Of a DNA stretch of 64,000 nt, positions 35,466 to 46,994 are shown piece by piece. The DNA lies in the NCBI GenBank assembly GCA_963921195.1, contig OY992536.1:233218023-233282022 (forward strand). Reading direction: 5' to 3'. A program made the translations under genes and the position numbers. The notes under the pieces were generated by a model. The model saw nothing but the letters and a program-made list of their open reading frames with translations. It had not been told where the DNA came from and did no database searches. This DNA is from Pegoplata infirma. Its lineage: Eukaryota; Arthropoda; Insecta; Diptera; Anthomyiidae. The first letter of the stretch is position 1; each line of letters starts with the position of its first letter.

Positions 35466-36587
35466 ACAAGTAGAAAAGTTAAATTTGACTTAGCCGAATC
35501 TATGAATACCCTCCACAATGCCTTTTTTAAAGTACACACAAAGAAAAAGCTTCATTAATATAATGAAATTCATCATAAAAGTTCGTCCAATGAAACTGTT
35601 TCATTATATTTATGAAATGTTTCATAAATATTCATAGTATTTATGATACATTTCATTATATTTTTGAACATTTTCATAATATTTATGAAAACTTCATTAA
35701 AAAGTTTCATCGGACGAACTTTTATGACAAATTGTTTTACAGTTCTTTGAGTGTATAGTAAATTTTTTGACGTAAAAAATAACAATTTTGATTAGAAATA
35801 TTTTATTTTGAGTAAAAAACTCTTTTTTTTTGTTATTTAAAAAAAAAATTAGTAATTTTTTTTTTCGAGTGTAAATTTTTTTTTTGAGTGTAATGTTTTT
35901 TTACTGTAAAAATATTTTTGAGTGAATGCACGTACGTATGTACACAAAATATTGTAATTTTTGTAAAAAAAAATAAATTTTTTTTGAGTGTAATATTTTT
36001 TTTGAGTGTAAAATTTTTTTCGAGTGTAATTTTTAAGTTACCAATGCTTTTAAAACTAAACAAGTTTAAAAAGCACTGCTTTAAAATTAAACAAGTTTGA
36101 AAAGCATAGTTAAGTTAAGTTAAAACTTGTTTAACACGTGGCATTTAAGATGAAACCAATCTGAAATTCAGGGTTTTGCTTATAACTTTTGAACGACTGG
36201 ACCGCTTGAGCTGAAATTCAATACCAAACAAAACTTGGGAACGGTAAAGATCTCGTTATTGTCCTTCGAAAGTTATGGTAATTTTTATATCGTAATTTCG
36301 CGAAAAACCCTTACCGAATTTTACTCTTTTGCTCATAACTTTTGAACCACTGGACCGATTTGGATTGCAATACCAACCTGACCAGGTAAATGACCAACAT
36401 ATGTGCCAAACTTCAGTAGCCTCTGTAAAGTCTTTCAAAAGTTAGCGTGTTTTCTACCGACAGACAGACAGACGGACATCGCTAGATCGACTTAAAATCG
36501 ATCGAGGATCATGAATATATATACTTTATGGGGTCCTAGACCAATGTTTCGATATGTTACAAACGGAAAGTGGAGGGTATAAAAATA
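35466..36587 (-). mobile_element. HINE-E, split by a MITE
   Basis: Minus-strand copy close to HINE-A. It reads from TACCCTCCAC at about 36587 through 'CCCCATAAAGTATATATATT', a short GTCY tract, and the AACTTCAGTAGCCTC-type body, to the hairpin and end ACTTGTT at 35466. The body contains the same A-rich 'ACACTCAAAAAAAATTT' runs as HINE-A. A 219-bp MITE sits near its 3' end. Confidence 0.83.
35535..35753. mobile_element. TA-inserted MITE with TTCATAAATATT hairpins
   Basis: Ends CACACAAAGAA and, inverted, CACTCAAAGAA; TA on each side (35533-35534, 35754-35755). HINE-A lacks the insert at the matching point, confirming the boundaries. Inner inverted repeats are AAAAGTTCGTCCAATGAAAC and its mirror, with TTCATAAATATTCATAGT at the centre. 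Tc1/mariner-type site choice is inferred. Confidence 0.8.
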
Positions 36588-37710
36588 GGTTGCCACAATA
36601 AAATCCGAACTAGCAGGAACTTCGCCAAATGCAAAAATATGGGTCAGCTTAATTTTAATAAAGATTATATATGATTTTGGTGGTCGTACGTATATGGACA
36701 TTTCCATTTAACTTTTAATTTCTTTGAAATTTTGGTTTTTTGACAAAAACTTTTTTTATTTGCATTCACATGGCTATCTACTGATAGAAATGCATAAAGG
36801 CATTCTTATGCAATTAGCTTACAAACACTTAAGGCCAAAAATCTTAATTTGCGGTAGTTAGTGACAATCAAACTTTAAAAATGCGGAAAAGTCGATTGAA
36901 ATTTCATAAAAATTATGTACTCTTTGGCCTATTGTACTTGCGCCGTCCAACGTATTCTTCTAAGATTTAAAATATATGGTCCCTATACTTGTTCAAAAAA
37001 GGTGTATTTATGAATTTTATGTGCCATCAATAATAAAAAAGTTATTTGGTGGTAACGGTTTGAAGTTAAAATTTCTTCATTTTCAATTTTTCGTCGTTTT
37101 TTTTTATCAGGAAATTTGCGCCGCTTCATACTTTTCAAAAGTTAATACAAAGAATGATAGCTGTCGTAACTCCCTACAGTTCAAAACCGATCTCATGAAT
37201 GTGCCTTCAATAGGAGCGGAGTACTAGCTAGACAAAAGTTGAGAGACAAAACGTGAAAGTCATCAAAAATCCACTTTTTTGCGAGGCACATTACTTAAAG
37301 TGGCTAGCACATCGCGTGATCCAAATATTTTATGATTTTTTATAATAAAATCGATATAGCGTGTTAAAATTTTGATTAGCAAAAATTTTTCAAAAATCTG
37401 ACTTTTCACGATTTTAAACTTTTGCTTGTATTTTCACGCGAAAAGAACTAAGATTTAAAATATACCCGTCAGACGATTGCTTGTAATGCGTATTATGGAT
37501 CGTGTGCCAAAATTGGGACTTAATGTAACTGTACGCTGAAAACGCGCCAATTTTGTCTCCAGATAAACCGCCAGGGTTTACAAAATACATTACAATTACA
37601 CAAAAAGAGTTAGATAAATATAACAAAATAATAATATTAATATATTTAAAAAATTTAAATTAACAAAATAAAATAAAAAAAAAAAATATAAAAAATAATG
37701 AAAAAAATCA
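36588..37710. other. Unassigned region, possibly an old element
   Basis: About 1.1 kb with slightly higher complexity. TAAGATTTAAAATATA occurs at about 36962 and 37450, a hint of an internal duplication. ORFs here have no recognised domain or coding bias. I cannot name it. Confidence 0.35.
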
Positions 37711-37795
37711 TCTGCTGGTTTTGGTGTTCGAACCCCTAGCCTCACAACTGTAGTGTATGTTTCGCCGACGCCTTACCACCAACCTACGCAAGTTA
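37711..37795 (-). other. tRNA-like sequence
   Basis: On the minus strand TAGGTTGGTGGTAAGGCG (A-box-like) is followed about 45 bases later by GGGGTTCGAACACC, a 10-of-11 match to the B box. Stems do not complete a convincing cloverleaf. Likely a SINE head or tRNA pseudogene. Confidence 0.45.
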
Positions 37796-38092
37796 CTGCA
37801 ACTACTACAATATCGATGTGTGATACTCAAAACTAGTACTTTAGATCTAGTGGTATAAAAATTAAATTTGGAGCAGAGCTTCGAAGAACGAAATCCTTTT
37901 CGAATGAATTCTCAAAAAAATCCATTCAATTTTCATAGTCTGTGAATGCAGGCACGTACGCAGGAATTTATTTTGGGGGGCCCAAAAAATTTTTTTTTTC
38001 AAAATTTTGTTTTTTCGCTTGAACATTTTTTCACTTACATTTTTTTTACATTTTTAGAAAACAAAACATTTATTTTAAATTTAAGATAAAAA

Positions 38093-39129
38093 ACCTAATA
38101 AGCAATTTTAAAATTCAAGTGCAAATCAAGTATAAAACAAGTGTAAATCAAGCCCTAAATTCCAGCCCCTTCTTGATGTATACTTGAATTACACTTGAAT
38201 TCAATAGCATACTCCAGCAAAACGGACACTGGAATTCAAGCCACCCGAGTAAAAATAAACATATATAACAATATATAACTTGATACAAACATAGTAAATC
38301 ATATATGATTATACATCCCGTGAGGTATTTTCTAATTTTTTTAAATGCAGTCATATGTTGTAATATATAATTTAATCATGATTCGGATTAAAAGGTATAC
38401 GGTTGATATAAATATATGAAATAATATTAGGGCCAATACAAAATTTGGTTTTCTGTATAATTTAATATAAAATTATATATAGCTTATTCTGTTTCATATA
38501 TAAATGTTTCCAATTAAATGTTTCCAATTAACCAAAAATGTTCTAAGTTTTTTAAGCAAAGTATAAAAAACTTTTAAAATGTTCCTAAACATTTCCTTGT
38601 TAGGGTTATGTATATCACTTATCTGGTTCGAAGCGTACCCAAACATTTGTTTTGTTTTAGAAAATTATATGTTTGATGTATGTATCGTTGACCTGTGGTG
38701 TAACTCACCCAAACCAAAACACACCAAGATTTTTTATGTTTTTATGCAATTAGATCTAATTGGATCCAATGAAATATGGCAATGTCTGGTCAAAACTCGG
38801 ATGAAATGGAATCATATTTTATACAAGTTGATCTTTTTTAATCCAAAAACATCCACCATTATTCGGATTAAATTGCGTATAAATATATATTGTGTTATAT
38901 ATCATTATGTATTGCATCATATAAAAATTTTTACTCGGGCATGGTTTTACAGCCTTTTCCCTGGTTTTCAAGCGTAAAAACAGCGCTTAAATTGAAGTAT
39001 CCGTTTTGCTGGAGAATGCTATTGAATTCAAGTGTAATTCAAGTATAAATCAAGAATAGACTGGAAATAAGGGCTTGATTTACACTTGATTTATATGATT
39101 TGCACTTGAATTTTAAATGTGCTTATTGG
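38093..39129. mobile_element. Foldback with TTCAAGTGTAAATCAAG motifs
   Basis: CCTAATAAGCAATTTTAAAA and its diverged inverse define the ends. The subterminal 100 bp on each side repeat CAAGTGTAAATCAAG/CTTGAATTCAAGTG units. A second palindrome lies inside at 38247-38938. Target duplication not resolved. Confidence 0.65.
38247..38938. mobile_element. Inner palindromic element, CCCGAGTAAAAAT ends
   Basis: CCCGAGTAAAAAT at the left, ATTTTTACTCGGG at the right. Inside are ATTCGGATTAAA/TTTAATCATGATTCGG and ATATATAA-rich arms. It disrupts the blocks of the outer foldback. The ORF at 38579-38977 runs over its end and is incidental. Confidence 0.6.
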
Positions 39130-39224
39130 GAAGGAGTATTTTTTTTTTTTTTAAAGAATTTGAAAATTTAGGCAACTTTTCTTTAAAAAATCTCAAAAAT
39201 ACCTTACGAGTAAAAACTGAAAAC

Positions 39225-39420
39225 CATAGAGAAACATAGAGGCGAAGGCGTCAAAAATTGAGTTGTCAAAGTACAACTTGTTTACATGTATTTGTTGACA
39301 AAGTACGACTTGTAAACATGTATTGTGTGGTGAATTCACATCGACAACGTACGTGTGAGAAATTAGAAAAAGATAGCAATATTGTTTTTTCTTTCACCTT
39401 CGCCTCTATGTTTCTCTATG
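39225..39420. mobile_element. 196-bp hAT MITE with perfect 24-bp ends
   Basis: CATAGAGAAACATAGAGGCG plus AAGG is perfectly inverted at the right. CTGAAAAC is duplicated at 39217-39224 and 39421-39428. Inside, a ~37-bp unit around GTACAACTTGTTTACATGTA is present twice. Identical ends suggest recent activity. Confidence 0.87.
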
Positions 39421-39639
39421 CTGAAAACTATGAGACACCATTTTGAATTGTTCATAAATTTTTTCATAGTTTTTTGATTATAAACCATATTTATGCAGAA
39501 AACTTCTAAGAGCATTTTTGGTATACAAAATTCTCCAATTCTAAGATACATATCATCGTAATAAAATCAAAGATACTGAAACATTTTTGGAACGAAAGAC
39601 TCCTTAAATTTTAGGACATATTTTTAGTTCTACAGTTTT

Positions 39640-40500
39640 TGAACAAAAATCATTATAACTCCAAGACATTTTAACCATAGAAAATTTTTTACTTTACTTA
39701 CGATTTAAAACATTTTTCGCATAGAAAATTTTCAAATTTTGAGACATTTTTTGTACAAGAAAACTCTAAAACTCTGAGCAATTTTTCGTGTAGAAAAATT
39801 CTCCGATTATAAACATTTTTCGTATAGAAAAATTCTTATATTCTGAGACATTTTTTTATAGAAAAACTCTGAGGTTTTAAGAAAAAGGTGTTTTCATTTT
39901 GAGACATTTTACTTATAGAAAAATTCTCCATTTCTGAAACATTTTTCGTGAAGAAAAATTCTTAGATTCTGAGTTATTTTTAGTACAGAAAAACTTTCAG
40001 ATTCTAAGACATTTATGGTATAGAAAAAGCTCTCAGCTTTTGAGACACTTTTCGTAAAAAAAAATTTTAGACTCTGAGACATTTTTCGTATGGAAAATTT
40101 TGAGATTATCTGAGATATTTTTTGTATTGAAAAATTCTCAGATTCTGAAAAATTTTTCGCATTGAAAAATTCTTAGATTCTGAGATATTTCTCGTATAGT
40201 GAATTTGTCTATACGAAAAATCTCAGATTTGTATAGAAAATTTCTGAGATCCTGAGACATTTTTGCATAGATGAATTCTCACATTTTTCGTACAGAAAAA
40301 TTTATTTTAAGAAAAATATTTCAAATTGGTATAGAAAAAATTTCAAGATTCTGATACATTTTTCGTATAGATTTTTCCGATTCTGAATGATTTTTCGTTA
40401 AAGAAAATACACTGATTATAAGACGTTTTTTGTATAGAGAAATTCTTTGATTCTAAAATATTTATCGTACAGAAATAGAATGAAAACAATTATTATGATC
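39640..40500 (+). repeat. Degenerate 35-bp minisatellite
   Basis: Roughly 20 or more diverged copies of TCTGAGACATTTTTCGTATA followed by GAAAAATTCTCAGA. A short inverted patch (TCTATACGAAAAATCTCAGA at about 40208) interrupts it. It lies inside hAT-B, left of the Helitron. Confidence 0.8.
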
Positions 40501-40578
40501 TTTAAAAATCTCTTATCCATTTATTGAATGAGAAAATAAATAGATTCTGAGATATTTTTGTAAAGAAAAGTTCTTAAA

Positions 40579-43279
40579 TCCCTATTATTAATATTATAAA
40601 TCTGATTGTTGGTTTGTCTGTCTGTCTGTCTTTCTGTCTGTCCGTCTGTCTGTCTGTCTGTTCCGCAATAAGTACAGAACGGCTTAACCGATTTTCATGA
40701 AATTTTCACCACAGATAGTACTAGCCGAGGCGGGAACTATAGGCCATAAGCGAACGCGATCGGACAAAGGGGCGTAAAATGCCACGCCCCTTTGTACCAT
40801 GCTAAAGCTATATCTGCCTGTCAGACAATAACGGAAATACGGCTGAACCGATTTTCATGAAATTTTCACCACAGATAGTACAAACCAAAGCGGTAACTAT
40901 AGACCATAAGCGACCGCGATCGGAAAAAGGGGCGTAAAATGCCACGCCCCTTTGTACCATGCTAAAACTATATCTGCCTGTCAGACAATAACGGAAAAAC
41001 GGCTGAACCGATTTTCATGGAATTTTAACCACAGATAGTACTAACCGAGGCGGGAACTATAGGCCATAAGCGACCGCGATCGGAAAAAGGGGCGTAAAAT
41101 GCCACGCCCCTTTATACCATGCTACAGCTAAATCTGCCTGTCCTGCAATAACGGAAAAACGGCTGAACCGATTTTCATGAAATTTTCACCTCAGATAGTA
41201 CAAACCGAGGCGGGAACTATAGGTCAGAAAAATCCGCGATCGGAAAAATGGGCGTAAAATGCCACGCCCCTTTGTACTTATTAGAAACTATTCCTGCCTG
41301 TTCCGCAATCACTGAAAAGTGATTTAACCGATTTCACTGAAATTTTTACCACAGATACTACTAACCGAGGCGAAAACTATGAGCCACAATAGAGGGCGAT
41401 CGAAAAAAGGGGCGTAAAATGCCACGCCCTTTTTGTTACACTGAAAGCTATTTCTGCTTTTCCGCAATTACGCTTAAACAGCTAACTTGATTTTCATGAA
41501 ATTTTCACCACAGATAGTATTAACCGAAACGAAAAGTATGATCCACAATAGAGGGCGATCAAAGAAAGTGGGCGTAAAATGCCACGCCCCTTTTTACTAT
41601 ACTGAAAGTTTTTTCTGCATGTTCCGTAATCATGCGTTTACATCCATACCGATTTTAAAAAATAAATAAAATATCACGCCCCTTTTTATTCAATTGAATG
41701 CTATTTGTGTCTGTTTCGTAATCTAGCATAACTGCTAAACCGATTAGAATGAAATTTTTACCACAGATAGTAAGTACTTACCGAGGCGGGAACTAAAGAT
41801 TAAAATAGAGCGCGTTTGGACAAAGGGGGCGGGGCGTAAATTGACACGAGCCTTTATACTATACTAAAAGTGTTTCTGCCTATTCCTTAATAACGATTAA
41901 ACGACTAAACCGATTTTAACAAAACTTTTTTCATAGATAGTACTAACAGAGGCGAGAACTTTAGTCTGTATCAACTGCCAAGCCTTTTGCAATGTACTGA
42001 AAGTTTTTTCTGCCGTACCGTAATCACGCTTAAACAACGAACCCGATGTTGTTATAATTTTCACCACAGTTAGTAATTATTGAGGCGGATACTATAGACA
42101 CCACCAGACAAAGGCGTGAATTGACACGCCCCTTTGTAATACATTAAAAATTATTTTTGCCTGATCCGTACTCACGCGTTAACGGTGAAACCAATTTTAA
42201 GCAAATTTTCACCACAGTTGGTACTTACCGCGGCGATCGGGCAAAGGGGCTTAAAATGCCGCACCCTTTTGTATTAAATTAAAAAATATGTTTTCCTGTT
42301 TCGTAACTATATGCCATATAAAATGCGATGAGACAAATTAAAGTAAAATGCCACATCAATTTGTAATATACAGAATATACAGAACGTTATCTCTAGCTTA
42401 TTTGCTATCATGCAAAAACGGCTTAACCAATTCCTTTAAACACTACTGCCATATTAGAACCTGAAAACAGTTAAGCCGATTTCAATGAAATTTTCAACAC
42501 AAATAGTGCTATAGGCAATATTAAACAGCGATTGATAAAAAAGGCATATAATGGCACGCTCCTTTGTACTTTAGAGAGAGTTATGTCTGCCAGTTCCGCA
42601 AATGTGGAAAACCTGCTGAACAAATTTAATTGCAATTTTCTTTACGTGCTAACCAATAGGGGAACTATAGGTCACATGAGACCAAAATTGAACTAGATGC
42701 GTTAAATGCCACACCCACTTGAACTATTGTGAAAGTTATATCTTTATTGAAGTTTTCACCACATAAAGTGCTAACCGAGGAGGTTCCTTTTAAAAGCCAT
42801 TAAAGAAATACATTAATTTTGGGGTGGGGCGATTATTAATTTTTTCTATTTCGCTTTGCGTCGGGGTCGTAACAGCTGCCTTTCATGGTCAATATTAACT
42901 CACAAAGGTATTGCACCTGATGGGCAATGTCTTTGGGTTCCTTTTTTGATTTGAAATCGGGAAGTTCCAAACAAGGTGCAAAAAAACGTTTTGATTTTTT
43001 TTTTGTTAAAAAAGGTTTTTATGATGGTCGAATAACTTTTTTGAACGGCCTGCATCACACACTCCACCCAACCAAGAAGGTTTGTTCCCATGACGGAAGA
43101 ACACGTACGCACAATGTTCCCGACGCTAAGCGAAGTCGAAAAATTCGACCAAACCTCAGGAATAGGTTTATATTCACCAGTGAAAAGTCATGAAGCAGTA
43201 GATAAACTGACTAATAAAAAACTCATTCATTATATAATATTTTTTTCGACCTGGGCAACGCCGGGTGCAAAACAGCTAG
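40579..43279 (+). mobile_element. Non-autonomous Helitron
   Basis: Begins TCCCTATTATTAATATTATA after an A (40578) and ends CTAG before a T (43280). Nine bases before CTAG, ACCTGGGCAACGCCGGGT forms a 6-bp hairpin. 5' TC, 3' hairpin, CTAG end, A-T insertion and no target duplication define a Helitron. A GTCT/GTCC tract follows the 5' end, then 160-bp tandem repeats. There is no Rep/helicase ORF, so rolling-circle movement would need an autonomous helper. Confidence 0.88.
40660..42800 (+). repeat. 160-bp tandem repeats inside the Helitron
   Basis: Block GAAATTTTCACCACAGATAG recurs at 40699, 40859, 41019, 41179, 41339 and 41498, an almost exact 160-bp period; decayed units continue to about 42780. 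Each unit ends in GGGGCGTAAAATGCCACGCC, which forms a hairpin. Similarity falls towards the 3' side. Confidence 0.88.
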
Positions 43280-43280
43280 T

Positions 43281-43948
43281 TCACAATATTTTTTGTCAAT
43301 AAATTTTTTTTCAGTTTTATTTAGATATTAAAAAAAAAAACTTTAGTGGTATTCAGAGCCTTACTTGCCAGCCCTGACATTGGTGGCAAAAGAGAAGTAC
43401 TCTTGATATATTGTTCCAGATTCAGAGTATATTTTTTGGATTTAAAAATTGTCAAATTTGATTAAACTTGGAATTACAAAAGCTTCAAATTTGTGTATAC
43501 GACACAATTTTCAATGGATGTGTTCTGAAACATTACAAAAATTTCAAACCCTTTGACAAATTTCATAAAAAATCTTCGTTTTCACCATTTGTATTTCTGA
43601 AGAAATAAAAAAAAAATTATTTTAAAATATCAAAATTTTTTCCGGTGATCACAAATATAGTCAAATGTGGCAGAGGCTTTAACTAGAGTCGAGAGAAAAG
43701 CAATGGAATAGTATTCACGATGCATAACTTACTTGGCCTATCGAAATAACCGTTTAAAGGTGTCTTATTCACTACCGTAAAAGTTTACGAATTTAAACCC
43801 ACACAAAATTTTTTTTTAATGAAAATTTTTTCAATATTTTGAAATTTTTAGAAAAAAACCTTCGTTAGAATAGAGATAAAAAAAATAATACTGAGCCGTT
43901 TTTGTTAACAAACGTATATTTTGTAGTGCAAAGTCTTAAAATTTGTAT
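43281..43948. other. Right body of hAT-B, no gene seen
   Basis: AT-rich non-coding DNA between the Helitron and the C-rich end of hAT-B. No transposase motif recognised. Confidence 0.45.
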
Positions 43949-44187
43949 ATTGTCAAATCATTTTGGGGGGGGCCCGGGCCCCCAGGGCACCCCCCCCCCC
44001 CTGCGTACGTGCCTGTGTGAATGCATTCGATTTCATAAATCAACATTGAATGCAGTCCTTGGAATTCATTCGATTGAATGAACAAAAATGAATGAATTCG
44101 ATTTCTTGTTCATTCGATTTAGAAAAATCGAATGCATTCGATTTTTTATCATTCCATTGCGAATGCAATCGAGTTTTTAAACATATA

Positions 44188-44399
44188 GACCAAAACGGAG
44201 CCATGTTTTGGTCCACAGTATCGCCTACTCTCTTTACATATGACAACCCTAATGGGGGGCTCTAATTTTGAATCCAAAAAAATTTGTGTTCCCGAAAATT
44301 TTAAAAATGCACATATTAACTGCTTATAAGACAAAAAAAATGTAAAGAGTGCTAGCGATACTATGGACACAAAATTGGCTCCGTTTTGCTTTTTTTAAG
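44188..44399. mobile_element. Small MITE in hAT-A, ends ACCAAAACGGAGCC
   Basis: ACCAAAACGGAGCCATGTTT to ACTCTCTTTACA is mirrored by TGTAAAGAGTGCTAGCGATA to GGCTCCGTTTTGC. Arms of about 55 bp, loop about 90. Target duplication not clear. Confidence 0.6.
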
Positions 44400-44662
44400 T
44401 TTTTTATGCAATGAATGAATAAGCAATTCGATTTTTTAAATTGAATGAACAGAAAATCGATTGCATTCGCAAGTGAATGCATTCGATTTTTGAAAGTCGA
44501 ATGAAAAATAAAACGAATGCATTCGATATTAATAACTCGAATGAGTCTAAAGTGAATTCATTCAACTCGCTAAAATGTGATTGGGGAATGCAATCACTAA
44601 ATTTTCACTCAGAATGACAAATCGAATTAAGGAATGAAATCCTTCGAAGCTCTGGTTTGGAG

Positions 44663-45045
44663 GATAGAGAAAATCAATTGTTGAAGAAAAATGTTCCTAA
44701 ATAAAAAAAAAAATACGAAAAATTTCTTGAGTGAATTAAAATTGTTAGTATTTCTTTCAAAGCCCTGCAATATATACAGTATTTATGGTGTATATAATAA
44801 TATTTTATTGTGTTGATGAGTTTTTTAAAACATTTTTTTTCCCAATCTCAATTACTTTTTCAATTCCAATGATATTTGCGTGATTTTACTTTTGTTCTAT
44901 TTATCCTTTATTATTCAAATTTTTTGTCATTTATTTATATGTTTTTGTTCATATTTTTATGCGATATATTTTTTTTGTTTTGTTGTTCTTCACTTTGTTC
45001 ATTTAGTGGGAAACAAAATATAGTGAATATATTACATTTATTAAA
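44663..45045. other. Unassigned AT-rich DNA
   Basis: No repeat partner, ORF or RNA signal recognised. Confidence 0.4.
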
Positions 45046-45048
45046 ATT

Positions 45049-45832
45049 AGAGTGATCTGAAAACTTTGAATTATTGGAAATAGAGTTTATGTATCAGTTT
45101 CCAATTATTCGGCTTTTAACTTTATTCGAATAAATCAAATAATTGATTTTGTGTGATCGATCAAACTATTAATTGGAAATAATTATTTGATTAATAGAAT
45201 CACCAAAAAAAGAGGCTTCAGAAAAAACAATATAAACTTTTTTTTTTTAGTGTTTTTATCGGCGTATGCCATTTCTGTTTGTTATTAAGGGTTTGTGATT
45301 GAATAAGAAAACATTGTATTTCTAAAGATTATTTTTAATGTGGATTTATTCCAGACCATTTCTGTAGCCACCTCTACGTCTGCAATGGAGAACATTACAT
45401 TAGATTTAAATTGTTTGATTTTTGTAAGACTGTTTTTTTAATATGTTTTTTCATCAACAGACTTAACTCTGATTGGAATCGAACCCACGTTCATGAAAAT
45501 TTTTCCATCAGCTTTAATTTAATTTCTTTTTTAATAAAAACAAAATTTGAAAAAAAATAAATTTTTCGAATAATTGACATAAATTAATCGGTTTTTTGTT
45601 ATGCGAAAATCGTAATTTTAAAATTATTCGAACAAGTGTTTGATCGAATAATCGAATTATTCCTAATCGGTTGTACTCCATTTCGTAATTAAAAATAGAA
45701 ATTTATTAATTTAAAATTGAAAATATGTATGTGAAATAAAGCTCAGATATTTTAATAAACCCAAAATTTTTAACATTTAAATTTATTAAAATTTAAAATT
45801 AGCAAATATTTTTTTTTCAGTCCACTCTAATT
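45049..45832. mobile_element. Decayed element with AATTATTCGA motifs
   Basis: TTAGAGTGATCTGAAAA at the left and TTTTTCAGTCCACTCTAA at the right are imperfect inverted ends. ATTATTCGAATAAATCAAAT-type motifs occur in both orientations near each end (45105-45200, 45565-45665). No matching target duplication. On the minus strand GGGTTCGATTCC at about 45476-45487 is a B-box match with no convincing A box. Confidence 0.5.
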
Positions 45833-45835
45833 TCG

Positions 45836-46427
45836 CATACCATATTTATGTATATTTATGATTGTGGTAGAACGTATGTATTTTAATAGCAATAGTTTTT
45901 TGTTTTGTATTGTATTTCATGTTTTTCTTTTTTTGAACGGAAATGTGCAAAAAATGTAAATTATATAGAAATTCATATTTATTTTTTCTTGTTTTCTTTT
46001 TTTTATAAGTTTCCAATAAACGATTTTTGCGCTTTTTATTTATTTAAAACATATTTGTTTGATACTTTTTTATGGGATAAAAGTTTTAAGATTATATTTC
46101 TCTAGAATATTATAAATTTTAAATGTTATAGAGAATAAAAAAAAATTGTATTGAAAGTCGCTTATGGGAGTATCTGACAAAGTTATTGATTTAAGTGTAG
46201 AGAAAAGTCGACTGAATTTTGAACACAGTAAAGCATTAATGAAAATTGCTTATTTCTGAATTTTTTAAGTTTTGTGTGAAGTTTTTTGGAATTCTATAGA
46301 AAATTCCTTATTAAGTTGCTTGACAAGTTCATAAATAAGCACATGTGATACACAATTAAAGTAATATGGTTGCATTTGATGTGTGAAAGTATAAGTGACA
46401 GCACTCAAACACATACGAGGGGGTGAC
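45836..46427. other. Unassigned AT-rich DNA
   Basis: Short ORF at 45905-46105 is F/I/Y-rich with no domain and no coding bias. Nothing else seen. Confidence 0.4.
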
Positions 46428-46979
46428 ATGACATAATCCCCACGGACATAACCCCCATTTCCGTTATGGGGTTTATGACCAAAACTAATTCGGTCATAAT
46501 CCCCGTAAAGGTAGTGGGGACTATGACCGAAAAAAATTTGGACATAATCCCAATAAAAAATGGACTTAATTTACAGTTTTATGGGGACAATGACCACGTA
46601 AAAAATGGACATAATCCCCATTACAGGGATTATGTCTACTATACTAATAGGTCATAGTCCCAATAATTATGTGAATTTTTTTTTGTCTGAAAAGTTTTTC
46701 TGCGTAGCCGGCCTTAGGGATTACAACCTCCATGCATTAAACCCACCCTCTTCGCAAAATAATGGAATTATGACCCAAACTTTTTGGACTTAGTCCCCAT
46801 AATATGAAAGGGGGTTATGACCGAAAAACTTTCGGTCGTAATCCTAACAGGGAAGGGACATAATCCCCATTGGGATTATGACCGTTTTTGAAATGGTCAT
46901 AGTCCCCACAACTAATATGGGGATTATGTCCGTAATGCATTGGGGCATAGTCCCCATTTCCGTTATGGGGATAATGTCA
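46428..46979. repeat. Two-way array of GGACATAATCCCCA motifs
   Basis: About 19 copies of GGWCATARTCCCCA or its complement in 552 bp, many in facing pairs that would form hairpins. The outer ends are inverted repeats: TGACATAATCCCCA and TGGGGATAATGTCA. CCCATTTCCGTTATGGGG occurs near both ends. No ORF, no known element, no clear target duplication. The spacing is irregular, so it is not a satellite or a CRISPR array. Inferred to be a non-autonomous transposon built from binding sites. Confidence 0.75.
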
Positions 46980-46994
46980 AAACGCGCAAAACAG

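Larger units (their letters stand above)
37949..44015. mobile_element. hAT-B, 6-kb insert in hAT-A
   Basis: Ends CAGGCACGTACGCAGG and its exact inverse, and a perfect duplication TGTGAATG at 37941-37948 and 44016-44023. Next to the ends are G-run/C-run blocks (GGGGGGCCC; CCCGGGCCCCC). Most of its length is later insertions: a foldback, a hAT MITE and a Helitron. I found no transposase in what remains. Confidence 0.87.
37874..44654. mobile_element. hAT-A, outer element of the deep nest
   Basis: Ends CAGAGCTTCGAAG and its exact inverse; flanking ATTTGGAG (37866-37873) and GTTTGGAG (44655-44662) agree in 7 of 8 bases. Without the inner hAT-B it is about 0.7 kb. Its right part carries many GAATGCATTCGATT motifs in both orientations (44025-44140, 44440-44560). 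A 212-bp MITE lies within. No transposase; mobilisation in trans is inferred. Confidence 0.8.

Noticed and set aside
38579..38977. 132-residue ORF
   Set aside because: Runs through the end of a nested palindrome into the outer foldback; hydrophobic low-complexity sequence with AT-ending codons.
40660..42800. CRISPR-like regular repeats
   Set aside because: Units are contiguous 160-bp tandem copies without spacers, inside a Helitron in a eukaryotic genome.
43090..43302. ORF MTEEHVRTMFPTLSEVEKFD and onward
   Set aside because: Lies in the decayed 3' part of the Helitron and overruns its end; no helicase or Rep motif. Left unannotated.
46428..46979. CRISPR or riboswitch reading of the GGACATAATCCCCA array
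   Set aside because: Motifs occur in both orientations with irregular spacing, no unique spacers and no linked genes.
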